Source: a virus
DNA: 26,329 nucleotides
Reading direction: 5' to 3' (one strand)
IMG/VR virus record: IMGVR_UViG_3300009052_000022
Location: 1-26,329 of that record
Shown here: piece by piece, positions 8,380 to 14,463 of the stretch
Layout: every line of letters starts with the position of its first letter
Position numbering within the stretch: position 1 is the stretch's first letter
Program-made: the position numbers and the translations under genes
The notes under the pieces: model-generated
Told to the model about the DNA's origin: nothing
The model's input: only the letters and a program-made list of their open reading frames with translations
The model's database searches: none

Positions 8380-8629
8380 AAACTTAATAATAAAGAAAGA
8401 AAAAGAAGGTATAACTCCTACAAAGGGAGGATTACTTTTAGCTGAAAAACAAAGAGAAGATATCAGATACATTAAAGCATCTGTAGTATCTCCAGGAGAA
8501 GAAGCTATTAATGCTGGTATGAAAGAAGGTGATTTAATATATTACGACAGACATGCTGGCCATATTATAGAAATAAACGGTGATCCGTATCAAGTTATAA
8601 AAATGCAAGATATAGTTGTAGTTTTATGA
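8363..8629 (+). CDS. groES: Phage-encoded co-chaperonin GroES (Cpn10)
   Basis: An 88-aa Cpn10 protein. It contains the mobile-loop signature TKGGLLLAE at about residues 20-28, with LLL in place of the IVL tripeptide that docks onto GroEL, then the MKEGDLIYY core strand and the closing QVIKMQDIVVVL strand. Compared with E. coli GroES (97 aa), the segment between the VVSPG strand and the MKEGD strand is about eight residues shorter, which removes most of the roof hairpin. T4 gp31 is known to lack this roof and to enlarge the folding cage, so a similar effect is a reasonable inference. Its ATG lies inside the end of groEL, and the following gene starts at its stop (ATGA), so the three are probably translated together. 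Confidence 0.9.
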   Translation: MKAIGRNLIIKKEKEGITPTKGGLLLAEKQREDIRYIKASVVSPGEEAINAGMKEGDLIYYDRHAGHIIEINGDPYQVIKMQDIVVVL

Positions 8630-9066
8630 GAATAGAAGCCAGTGACGTTAAAAAATTAGGATTATTAAAGCACTACAGAATAATACGTAAGTGGGCATGC
8701 AGAAATAATGATTTAAACGACGCTGATTTGGAATTGTTAATATACCTTGATTGTTTGGACATGTTTACTAAACAAGATTTTAAAACAGGTTGTTTTTCAT
8801 ATAGTTGGGATAATAGAAGATGGAATAGATTATTGAAAGAAGGTTGGATAGTTGTTTGGAGAAAAAGAAATCATACTACACAGAAATATCATATATATAA
8901 AGTATCCTTTAAAGGTAAGCAACTTATAAGTAGGTTGTACAGAATGATGCTCGGTACAGAAGATATACCAACTGGTAGAAGAAATAAAATAATGAAAGGG
9001 GATACTTATACTGATAAAGTACTAAGCGTTTCTATAAAAAATGTAAACAATGATACCACAAGATGA
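8626..9066 (+). CDS. Winged-helix-like small protein, possible DNA-binding regulator
   Basis: A 146-aa basic protein. The order is a helical N-terminus (LGLLKHYRIIRKWACRNNDLNDADLELL), a helix with LDMFTKQDF, then WDNRRWNRLLKEGWIVVWRKR followed by a strand-rich HKYHIYKVSF-like wing and KGKQLISRLYRMM. This resembles MarR-like winged helices, in which a recognition helix precedes 'LxxxGWI' and a beta wing. The C-terminal 40 residues are Lys/Asn-rich and probably flexible. It is coupled to groES by an ATGA overlap and to the next gene by 17 bases. It might regulate late transcription, but no operator could be identified and the fold call is by pattern only. Confidence 0.5.
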   Translation: MRIEASDVKKLGLLKHYRIIRKWACRNNDLNDADLELLIYLDCLDMFTKQDFKTGCFSYSWDNRRWNRLLKEGWIVVWRKRNHTTQKYHIYKVSFKGKQLISRLYRMMLGTEDIPTGRRNKIMKGDTYTDKVLSVSIKNVNNDTTR

Positions 9067-9304
9067 ATCTATATTGGGTCAACCAATATTCCAAAACCCA
9101 GGGGTTGCAACACCATCTAATGAATTAGGTGCTGCTAAACCAGTATTTAATCCTAATCAAGCAGGTAATGCCGAGTATGTATTTGATACAGTTGATCAAA
9201 GACAAGCAAGCATGCCTCAAAGGCAAATAACACCTTTTGCTAAGTTAGATCCTATGCATAATGGAGAGCCTGGTGTACAAAAAGAAGATTTCGAACAATT
9301 TTAA
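9050..9304 (+). CDS. Small hypothetical protein, Pro/Gln-rich
   Basis: An 84-aa acidic, largely disordered-looking protein rich in Pro, Gln and Asn, without Cys, membrane segment or recognisable motif. It overlaps the end of the winged-helix gene by 17 bases, and no downstream Met would preserve most of the protein, so the 9050 start is favoured. It lies in a tightly packed run of small late genes. Its role is unknown; a minor virion or assembly protein is possible. Confidence 0.55.
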   Translation: MIPQDESILGQPIFQNPGVATPSNELGAAKPVFNPNQAGNAEYVFDTVDQRQASMPQRQITPFAKLDPMHNGEPGVQKEDFEQF

Positions 9305-9314
9305 ATATAAAAAC

Positions 9315-9503
9315 ATGAAAGACTACAAAAACAAAGCATCAGTAGGGCAGAACGCTATATGGGATGGACCGTTAGATTTAGACGCGTTGCCAAAAGGTAA
9401 AGGATCTAGTTCTGGGAAATACGGCATGGAATTATCTAAAGCACATTGCGGATGTAGCTCTATAAAAGGGCCTATTACTCAGGTTGCTAAAGGTTCTATG
9501 TAA
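9315..9503 (+). CDS. Small hypothetical protein with a CGC motif
   Basis: A 62-aa basic protein: lysine-rich start, a WDGPLDLDALPKGKGSSSGKYG stretch, an AHCGCSSIKGP segment and a SM end. I chose the ATG at 9315 because it follows an A/T-rich leader (TAAATATAAAAAC) and begins after the previous stop. An upstream ATG at 9261 would bury 18 extra residues in the preceding gene. The two close cysteines could bind metal or be accidental. It is followed by a TAATG overlap with the next gene. No function can be assigned. Confidence 0.5.
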   Translation: MKDYKNKASVGQNAIWDGPLDLDALPKGKGSSSGKYGMELSKAHCGCSSIKGPITQVAKGSM

Positions 9504-9667
9504 TGAATATAGGAGACATAAGACTATACACTTTAAACATAACCGCATTATCTGTTAGTATGACTAACATTGAGAACTATTTAAAAGTACTGCTATTATT
9601 AGTCAGTATAGGTTATACTTTGTCCAAATGGGTTGGATTAAAAGATGAAGAAAAAAAAGATAAATAA
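9503..9667 (+). CDS. 54-aa single-TM microprotein
   Basis: A short gene starting at the ATG that shares one base with the previous stop (TAATG). It encodes 54 residues. The N-terminus is polar, residues about 26-46 (YLKVLLLLVSIGYTLSKWVGL) form one membrane-spanning segment, and the C-terminus is highly charged (KDEEKKDK). There is no signal-peptidase or lipobox motif. Its stop lies two bases before the next start, in a region that also encodes a holin-like protein. It could be an accessory lysis protein such as a small holin, antiholin or spanin-like factor, but that is position-based inference. Confidence 0.55.
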   Translation: MNIGDIRLYTLNITALSVSMTNIENYLKVLLLLVSIGYTLSKWVGLKDEEKKDK

Positions 9668-9669
9668 TT
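9661..9669 (+). promoter_or_regulatory. TAAATAATT translation leader, copy 1
   Basis: The nine bases TAAATAATT directly precede the ATG at 9670. The same nine bases directly precede the ATG at 9970. There is no Shine-Dalgarno sequence; the A/T-rich leader fits initiation in Bacteroidota. Confidence 0.45.
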
Positions 9670-9951
9670 ATGCAACGTACAAACTCAAACTCACCGTTTC
9701 AAATAAAAGAAGCAGCTTACGAAAAGCAGAATAGAAAAATGCGAAAAGAAAATCCAGGTATGGGTAAAAGACTTACAAGTGGCACAAGCCCCCGTAGAGT
9801 TTCTTTTGCTTGTAGATTTGCTGGTATGAAGGGGGCTATGAAAGATCCAAAAGGAGAACCTACTAAAAAAGCAATGGCTTTAAAAAAATGGGGTTTTGGT
9901 AGCGTTGGTGCTGCAAGTAAATTTTGTCAAAAAAACAAATCTAAAAAGTAA
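9670..9951 (+). CDS. Small basic phage protein, SFACRFAGMKG motif
   Basis: A 93-aa strongly basic protein (Lys/Arg-rich from end to end). The core is a GMGKRLTSGTSPRRVSFACR-type segment followed by FAGMKGAMKDPKGEPTKKAMALKKWGFGS. It resembles a family of short basic proteins in T7-like and marine phages containing RRxSFCARxxGMKG followed by a Lys-rich helix and a KKWxC/G end. Function in that family is not established to my knowledge; nucleic-acid binding or packaging is plausible from charge. It follows the TAAATAATT leader and precedes another small basic gene with the same leader. Confidence 0.6.
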   Translation: MQRTNSNSPFQIKEAAYEKQNRKMRKENPGMGKRLTSGTSPRRVSFACRFAGMKGAMKDPKGEPTKKAMALKKWGFGSVGAASKFCQKNKSKK

Positions 9952-9960
9952 ATATAAAAA

Positions 9961-9969
9961 TAAATAATT
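9961..9969 (+). promoter_or_regulatory. TAAATAATT translation leader, copy 2
   Basis: Identical to the nine bases before the 9670 start and placed directly before the ATG at 9970, in an A/T-only stretch. It probably sets translation level without a Shine-Dalgarno sequence. Confidence 0.45.
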
Positions 9970-10167
9970 ATGAAATCACCTTTTTACAAATCAAAAGAAA
10001 AAGTAGAACAAGACTACGCTAGAAATGCTATTGCTGATTATAAAAGCGGAGACAAGAAAGCAGCTAAGTACGAAAAGAAAAAAGAATTAGAAGTAGCGGC
10101 TGGAGAGTCAGGTAAATCGCCTCTTAACATGGGAGGTTCATGGATGTCTAAGTACGCTAAGAAATAA
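9970..10167 (+). CDS. Small basic hypothetical protein
   Basis: A 65-aa Lys-rich protein: MKSPFYKSKEKVEQDYARNA, a helical KSGDKKAAKYEKKKELEVAAGE region and a Gly/Ser-rich MGGSWMSKYAKK end. No membrane segment or catalytic motif is visible. With the preceding gene it forms a pair of small basic proteins sharing the same start leader, so they may be produced at similar levels. The role is unknown; a minor virion or nucleic-acid-associated protein would fit its charge. Confidence 0.55.
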   Translation: MKSPFYKSKEKVEQDYARNAIADYKSGDKKAAKYEKKKELEVAAGESGKSPLNMGGSWMSKYAKK

Positions 10168-10171
10168 GTTA

Positions 10172-10480
10172 ATGTCTTTTAAATTACAAAATCCTCCATA
10201 CGCTATAGATAACACACCTATTTATAGCGTAGATATGGAAGACGGAGTTTTAGGAAAAGCTAATAATAACGGTACTATTATAGTAAACAAAAATCTTTCG
10301 CCTGCTATGTTAGAAGGTGTTGTAAAACACGAAAAGATACACATAGATCAAATGAAACGTGGTGATTTAGATTACGATGATAATAATGTGTATTGGAAAG
10401 GTAAAAAGTATTCAAGAGCTCAGATGAAAGAAGGGGCTAAAAACTTGCCCTGGGAAGCTGAGGCATATAGAAAAGCATAA
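10172..10480 (+). CDS. Small HExxH metallopeptidase-like protein
   Basis: A 102-aa protein with a zinc-peptidase core: VVKHEKIHIDQM gives HEKIH at residues 53-57, and a downstream PWEAEAY (about 93-99) supplies a candidate third, glutamate, ligand, as in compact gluzincin-like peptidases. The region before the motif is two or three short strands (GTIIVNKNL). There is no signal peptide, so any secretion would need the nearby holin. It is directly followed (TAATG) by the holin-like gene. It could be a lysis enzyme cutting peptidoglycan cross-bridges, or a prohead or tail maturation protease. The sequence supports a metallopeptidase, not its substrate. Confidence 0.6.
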   Translation: MSFKLQNPPYAIDNTPIYSVDMEDGVLGKANNNGTIIVNKNLSPAMLEGVVKHEKIHIDQMKRGDLDYDDNNVYWKGKKYSRAQMKEGAKNLPWEAEAYRKA

Positions 10481-10881
10481 TGAAAAAAATACTAGAATTT
10501 TTTAGCACTAAAGTTTTTAAACAAGTAGGTGATGTAGTTGATAAACTATTCACTAGCGAAGAGGAAAGATTAAATGCTAGAAATCAAATATTTAAAGTAT
10601 TGCAAGACGCTCAGTTAGAACTGCAGAGAATGCAAACAGAAATTATTGTAGCTGAAGCTAAAGGTAATTGGCTGCAAAGAAGCTGGAGACCAATACTAAT
10701 GCTTTCATTTGGTTTCATAATTATATATACAAAATTTATATCACAGTTATCAGCACACTTAATAACACCTGTTTTAGAACCAGAATTCTGGAGGTTATTA
10801 GAGATAGGTATTGGAGGTTATGTTATTGGTAGAAGTGCAGAAAAAATAGCAGACAAAGTAGGACCGCTATTTAAAAAGTAA
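10480..10881 (+). CDS. Holin-like membrane protein (gene-transfer-agent holin family type)
   Basis: A 133-aa protein matching the pattern of the GTA-type 3TM holin family. It has an N-terminal amphipathic region, a helix with EEERLNARNQIFKVLQDAQ, then the stereotyped AEAKGNWLQRSWRP (about residues 58-71) leading into a hydrophobic segment (72-88), and a second one at about 103-118 ending GIGGYVIGRSAEKIADK. The QRSWRP and GGYVIGRSxEK motifs are the family's hallmarks. Two strong TM segments are visible and a third is uncertain. In lysis it would form membrane lesions that release or activate the endolysin. It is coupled to the metallopeptidase-like gene upstream. No classical endolysin is visible in the window. 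Confidence 0.75.
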   Translation: MKKILEFFSTKVFKQVGDVVDKLFTSEEERLNARNQIFKVLQDAQLELQRMQTEIIVAEAKGNWLQRSWRPILMLSFGFIIIYTKFISQLSAHLITPVLEPEFWRLLEIGIGGYVIGRSAEKIADKVGPLFKK

Positions 10882-10936
10882 AAAGATTAAAAACAAGTAA
10901 TAATAGTAATAACAGTAACCAATTAAATTAAATAAA

Positions 10937-11200
10937 ATGGGTAAATTAACAGATGAACAATTAAAGTCAGTAAAAGAAGGCCAAGGGAAAATCAATTCTA
11001 TATTAGTAGAGATTGGTTTTTTAGAAGCTAAAAAGGCAGAATTTTTAGGAGCTCACTTTGAAGCAGTAAAAGCTTTAGAAGAAGTTAAATCAGAATTAAA
11101 AGAAGAGTATGGAGACATAACTGTAAACTTAGCTGATGGTAGTTTTGAAAAAATAGAAGCTGAAAATGAAGTGAAAGAAGTACTTGAGGTAGTAAAGTAA
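10937..11200 (+). CDS. Small helical-hairpin (coiled-coil) protein
   Basis: An 87-aa acidic protein. Two long helices (about residues 5-35 and 38-60) with a hydrophobic heptad pattern are separated by a short turn near GAHFEA, followed by a YGDITVNLADGSFEKI beta-like segment and a final helix. I recall similar short proteins with a 'VEIGFLEAKKAEFL' helix and 'YGxxxxNLxDGS' strand from many marine phages, without assigned function. Its stop is shared with the next start (TAATG). The helical-hairpin layout is superficially prefoldin-like, which is notable next to GroES-like genes, but this is only a shape argument. Confidence 0.55.
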   Translation: MGKLTDEQLKSVKEGQGKINSILVEIGFLEAKKAEFLGAHFEAVKALEEVKSELKEEYGDITVNLADGSFEKIEAENEVKEVLEVVK

Positions 11201-11427
11201 TGGGCTCTGTTGTAAGGAAAATAAGTATAGGCTCCGACTATAAGAACGACGCAATGCACTACTCTGTAGGTCAAAGCGTTTATGGTGGACATACTATAGA
11301 TTGCATCTTACATGATGAACAATCTAATTCTTACAGTATTTATATAAGAAAAGGAGATGAGGTAATGCCATGGAAAAAGTTTAATCCTAACATGGCAATA
11401 TCCGTTGAATATGATTTAGAATATTAA
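11200..11427 (+). CDS. Small hypothetical protein
   Basis: A 75-aa protein predicted to be beta-rich: VRKISIGSDYKNDAMHYSVGQ, then GHTIDCILHDEQSNSYSIYIRKGDEVMPWKKF and a SVEYDLEY end. It has no membrane segment or recognisable motif. It begins inside the previous stop (TAATG) and ends immediately before the ATG of the tandem GroES-like gene with no intervening bases. This places it in one translational unit running from 10937 to the terminase. Function unknown. Confidence 0.5.
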   Translation: MGSVVRKISIGSDYKNDAMHYSVGQSVYGGHTIDCILHDEQSNSYSIYIRKGDEVMPWKKFNPNMAISVEYDLEY

Positions 11428-12033
11428 ATGAGAAGTCTATATGATTTTATCGTCAAGCCGCTTGGTGATAAATATGACAACGAAATAAAGCTAGGAGACG
11501 TTACACTAATACTAAACACTAAAATTGAAAACTTTAAAGCAGTTAATAATTTAGCTATAGTAGTTGAAACTCCAAAAGCTTTTAAAACAGATATTAAAAA
11601 AGGAGACATAATAATAATACATCATAATGTATTTAGAGTTTTTTATGATATCCGAGGTAATAAGAAAAAAAGTAGATCATACTTTAATGATGATTTATAT
11701 TTTTGTTCAGCAGATCAAATATATTTGTATAAGAATACCGGGGATTGGAAATCATTTGGCGACAGATGCTTTGTAATGCCTTTGAAAAACAAAGACACTT
11801 TAAGGTCACAAAAAGAGCAAGAACTTATTGGTATACTAAAAATCGGTAATAGTTCATTAAAAGCACTTAATATCAACCCAGGAGACACGATTGGATTTAC
11901 TCCAGGTAGCGAATGGGATTTTATTATAGATGATCAAAGAGTTTATTGTATGAAATCTAATGATATTGTAATTAAGTATGAACACAAAGGAAACGAAGAA
12001 GAATATAATCCAAGCTGGGCATGTAGCAGTTGA
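11428..12033 (+). CDS. Tandem GroES-like (double Cpn10-fold) protein
   Basis: A 201-aa protein that reads as two GroES folds in series. The first half (about residues 5-103) has LYDFIVKPLGDKY, a possible mobile loop LGDVTLIL, a LAIVVETP strand, IKKGDIIIIHHN and a final DDLYFCSADQIYLYK. The second half (about 112-184) has DRCFVMPL, IGILKIG, NPGDTIGFTPGS and IDDQRVYCMKSNDIVIKYE. The latter lines up with GroES 'VGDIVIF ... IDNEEVLIMSESDILAIVE'. Tandem Cpn10 proteins are known as chloroplast Cpn20. Only the first half has a plausible hydrophobic mobile loop. It starts immediately after the previous stop and overlaps the next gene by 56 bases. Fold similarity is my reading; co-chaperonin activity is inference. 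Confidence 0.6.
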   Translation: MRSLYDFIVKPLGDKYDNEIKLGDVTLILNTKIENFKAVNNLAIVVETPKAFKTDIKKGDIIIIHHNVFRVFYDIRGNKKKSRSYFNDDLYFCSADQIYLYKNTGDWKSFGDRCFVMPLKNKDTLRSQKEQELIGILKIGNSSLKALNINPGDTIGFTPGSEWDFIIDDQRVYCMKSNDIVIKYEHKGNEEEYNPSWACSS

Positions 12034-12253
12034 AGAATTAATTAAGGTAGCTAAGGAGGCTATTATTGATTCTGAAGATGATATATCTGCTGACAGATTA
12101 AAAAACGCTGCAGCTACAAAAAAACTAGCTATATTCGATGCCTTTGAAATACTTACTAGAATAGAGGAAGAAGAAGAAAAACTAAATGACAAACCAAAAG
12201 AAGCTACAGGAGAAAAAGCTTTTAGGGGTTTTGCAGAAGGGAGATCTAGGTAA
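11978..12253 (+). CDS. Small-terminase candidate (helical protein upstream of terL)
   Basis: A 91-aa, almost wholly helical protein: KKNIIQAGHVAVEELIKVAKEAI, then an acidic turn, DRLKNAAATKKLAIFDAFEILTRIEEEEEKL (a strong coiled-coil candidate), and a basic FRGFAEGRSR tail. The position directly before the large terminase, sharing TAATG, and the helical oligomerisation-like segment suggest a minimal small terminase subunit or terminase accessory protein. It lacks a clear DNA-binding HTH, and small terminases are typically longer, so this is tentative. The only in-frame Met is the first residue, which forces a 56-base overlap with the tandem GroES-like gene unless a non-ATG start is used. Confidence 0.45.
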   Translation: MNTKETKKNIIQAGHVAVEELIKVAKEAIIDSEDDISADRLKNAAATKKLAIFDAFEILTRIEEEEEKLNDKPKEATGEKAFRGFAEGRSR

Positions 12254-14463
12254 TGTACGAGCAAACTTTAGTAAAAATATTAAAAGACCATATAAAGCCT
12301 ACTATATTTAAAAGATTAAATAGGTATAAAAAATGGGAGTATGGCTACAACAAAGAACATGACGTAGTTGTTATTAGTAAAACAGGTCAAATAGGACAGG
12401 TTTACGAAATACAGGGAATTAAGATAGCTCTACCTAAAGAAGATGACGTGGTTACTTTTGATGGAAATAGATGGAAATATTCTGAATATCCAAAAGAACT
12501 AAATAGAATTAAATCAGTATTTGATTGGGATGAATACCCGGTTGAGTTTAAAGAAAAATGGTATGACTATATTGATACAGAGTTTAAAAGGCGTGAAGAA
12601 GGTTTTTGGTTTTATAACAAAGACAAGCCTTCTTATATTACTGGTACTCACTACATGTACTTGCAGTGGTCCAAGATTGATGTTGGGCAACCAGATTTTA
12701 GAGAATCAAACAGATTATTCTTTATATTCTGGGAAGCTTGTAAAGCAGATGTACGGTGTTACGGACTGTGTTATCTTAAAAACAGGAGATCGGGTTTCTC
12801 TTTCATGGCTTCAGGCGAGACAGTCAACCAGGCAACCATTTCCACAGACTCACGATTTGGTATTCTTTCAAAGTCCGGGCCAGATGCCAAAAAGATGTTT
12901 ACTGATAAGGTCGTCCCCATCTCAGTCAACTATCCTTTTTTCTTCAAACCAGTCCAAGACGGAATGGATAGGCCGAAGACGGAACTTGCGTACAGGGTAC
13001 CAGCGTCCAAATTCACCCGTAAAAAACTTGACTCCAATGAAAAGCTACAAGAGATCACGGGTCTCGACACAACGATCGACTGGAAAAACACGGGAGACAA
13101 CTCCTACGATGGTGAAAAATTAAAACTACTAGTACATGATGAAAGTGGAAAGTGGGAAAGACCAACAAATATATTAAACAATTGGAGGGTAACTAAAACT
13201 TGTTTAAGATTAGGTTCAAGAATTATAGGTAAGTGCATGATGGGATCAACATCAAACGCTTTAGATAAAGGTGGTGAGAATTTTAAAAAATTATATTATG
13301 ATTCCGACGCAACAAAAAGAAACGCCAACGGACAGACTCGTTCAGGACTCTATAGTTTGTTCATACCTATGGAATGGAACTACGAAGGATACATTGATTC
13401 TTATGGATTTCCTGTATTTGAAAAACCAACAAAACAAACCGAAGGCCCCGATGGGTCGCTAATAACTCAAGGCGTAATTGATTATTGGAATAATGAAGTA
13501 GAAGGATTAAAGGGAGATCAGGATGGTTTAAACGAATACTATCGTCAGTTTCCAAGAACAGAACAACATGCCTTTAGAGACGAGGCAAAACAATCTCTGT
13601 TTAATTTAACAAAGATATACGAACAAATAGATTATAACGAAGACTTAAGAAATACAGCTATAATAACCACAGGAAGTTTTATGTGGGAAAACGGTATCAA
13701 AGATACTAAGGTTGTTTTTGTACCAAATAAAAATGGTAGGTTTAATGTTAGCTGGGTTCCTCATGTAGGACTTCAAAATAGAGTTATTGTAAAAGGCGGT
13801 GTAAAATATCCTGGTAACGATCACTGTGGCGCTTTCGGGTGTGACAGTTATGATATATCTGGAACCGTTGATAAGAGAGGATCTAATGGTGCTTTGCACG
13901 GTTTAACTAAGTTTAGTATGGAAGATGTTCCACCTAATAGATTCTTTTTAGAATATATAGCTAGACCGCAAACCGCTGAGATATTTTTTGAAGACGTATT
14001 AATGGCTTGTGTATTTTACGGAATGCCAATACTTGCTGAAAATAACAAACCTAGGTTATTGTATCATTTTAAAAGAAGAGGCTATAGAGGCTTTTCAATG
14101 AACAGGCCTGATAGAAGATTAAACAAATTATCTGTAACTGAAAGAGAAATAGGTGGAATACCTAATTCAAGTGAGGATATAAAACAAGCACACGCTGCAG
14201 CTATAGAATCTTATATAGAAACTTGTGTTGGGCAAACAGAAGCTGGTTATGGAGATATGTATTTCCAAAGAACATTAGAAGATTGGGGTAAATTTAATAT
14301 AAACAATAGAACAAAGCATGATGCTTCTATAAGTTCAGGACTTGCCATAATGGCTTGTAATAAAAATTTATATTCACCAGTTAGTCCAGTGCAAAAGAAA
14401 GTTTACGATTTAGGAATTAAAAGATATGACAATAGAGGTTCTTCGTCTAAAATATTAAGATAA
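12253..14463 (+). CDS. terL: Terminase large subunit (DNA-packaging ATPase/nuclease)
   Basis: A 736-aa packaging motor. The ATPase domain shows a degenerate Walker A (YLKNRRSGFSFMASGE, about residues 174-189), a Walker B LLVHDESGKW with D296/E297, and a coupling motif MMGSTSN at about 329-335. The RNase H-like nuclease domain begins with CGAFGCDSYDISG (D531), continues past FFLEYI and a helix with FFEDVLMACVFYG, and ends with TKHDASISSGLAIMACNK, giving the expected acidic residues. It would translocate DNA through the portal encoded next (one base after its stop codon). Oddity: codons for about residues 165-286 are far GC-richer than the rest of the gene (see findings), yet the protein motifs are intact. 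Confidence 0.92.
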   Translation: MYEQTLVKILKDHIKPTIFKRLNRYKKWEYGYNKEHDVVVISKTGQIGQVYEIQGIKIALPKEDDVVTFDGNRWKYSEYPKELNRIKSVFDWDEYPVEFKEKWYDYIDTEFKRREEGFWFYNKDKPSYITGTHYMYLQWSKIDVGQPDFRESNRLFFIFWEACKADVRCYGLCYLKNRRSGFSFMASGETVNQATISTDSRFGILSKSGPDAKKMFTDKVVPISVNYPFFFKPVQDGMDRPKTELAYRVPASKFTRKKLDSNEKLQEITGLDTTIDWKNTGDNSYDGEKLKLLVHDESGKWERPTNILNNWRVTKTCLRLGSRIIGKCMMGSTSNALDKGGENFKKLYYDSDATKRNANGQTRSGLYSLFIPMEWNYEGYIDSYGFPVFEKPTKQTEGPDGSLITQGVIDYWNNEVEGLKGDQDGLNEYYRQFPRTEQHAFRDEAKQSLFNLTKIYEQIDYNEDLRNTAIITTGSFMWENGIKDTKVVFVPNKNGRFNVSWVPHVGLQNRVIVKGGVKYPGNDHCGAFGCDSYDISGTVDKRGSNGALHGLTKFSMEDVPPNRFFLEYIARPQTAEIFFEDVLMACVFYGMPILAENNKPRLLYHFKRRGYRGFSMNRPDRRLNKLSVTEREIGGIPNSSEDIKQAHAAAIESYIETCVGQTEAGYGDMYFQRTLEDWGKFNINNRTKHDASISSGLAIMACNKNLYSPVSPVQKKVYDLGIKRYDNRGSSSKILR
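12740..13110 (+). other. GC-rich compositional patch inside terL
   Basis: A hand count gives about 47% G+C over 12781-13080, against roughly 30-35% in the neighbouring 60-base lines on either side. Third positions switch from A/T to C/G (GTC, TCC, CTC, ACG, AAG) and return abruptly near 13120. The patch covers the Walker A region up to just before Walker B, and it also opens a long reading frame in another frame (12521-13123). Confidence 0.75.

Noticed and set aside
9261-9314. Upstream ATG for the 62-aa gene
   Set aside because: It would overlap the preceding gene by 44 bases; the ATG at 9315 has a suitable A/T leader and a better-looking N-terminus.
12521-13123. 200-aa open frame on the + strand inside terL
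   Set aside because: It lies wholly within the terminase in another frame and is open because of the GC-rich patch; its protein shows no coherent domain, while the terL frame has intact motifs.
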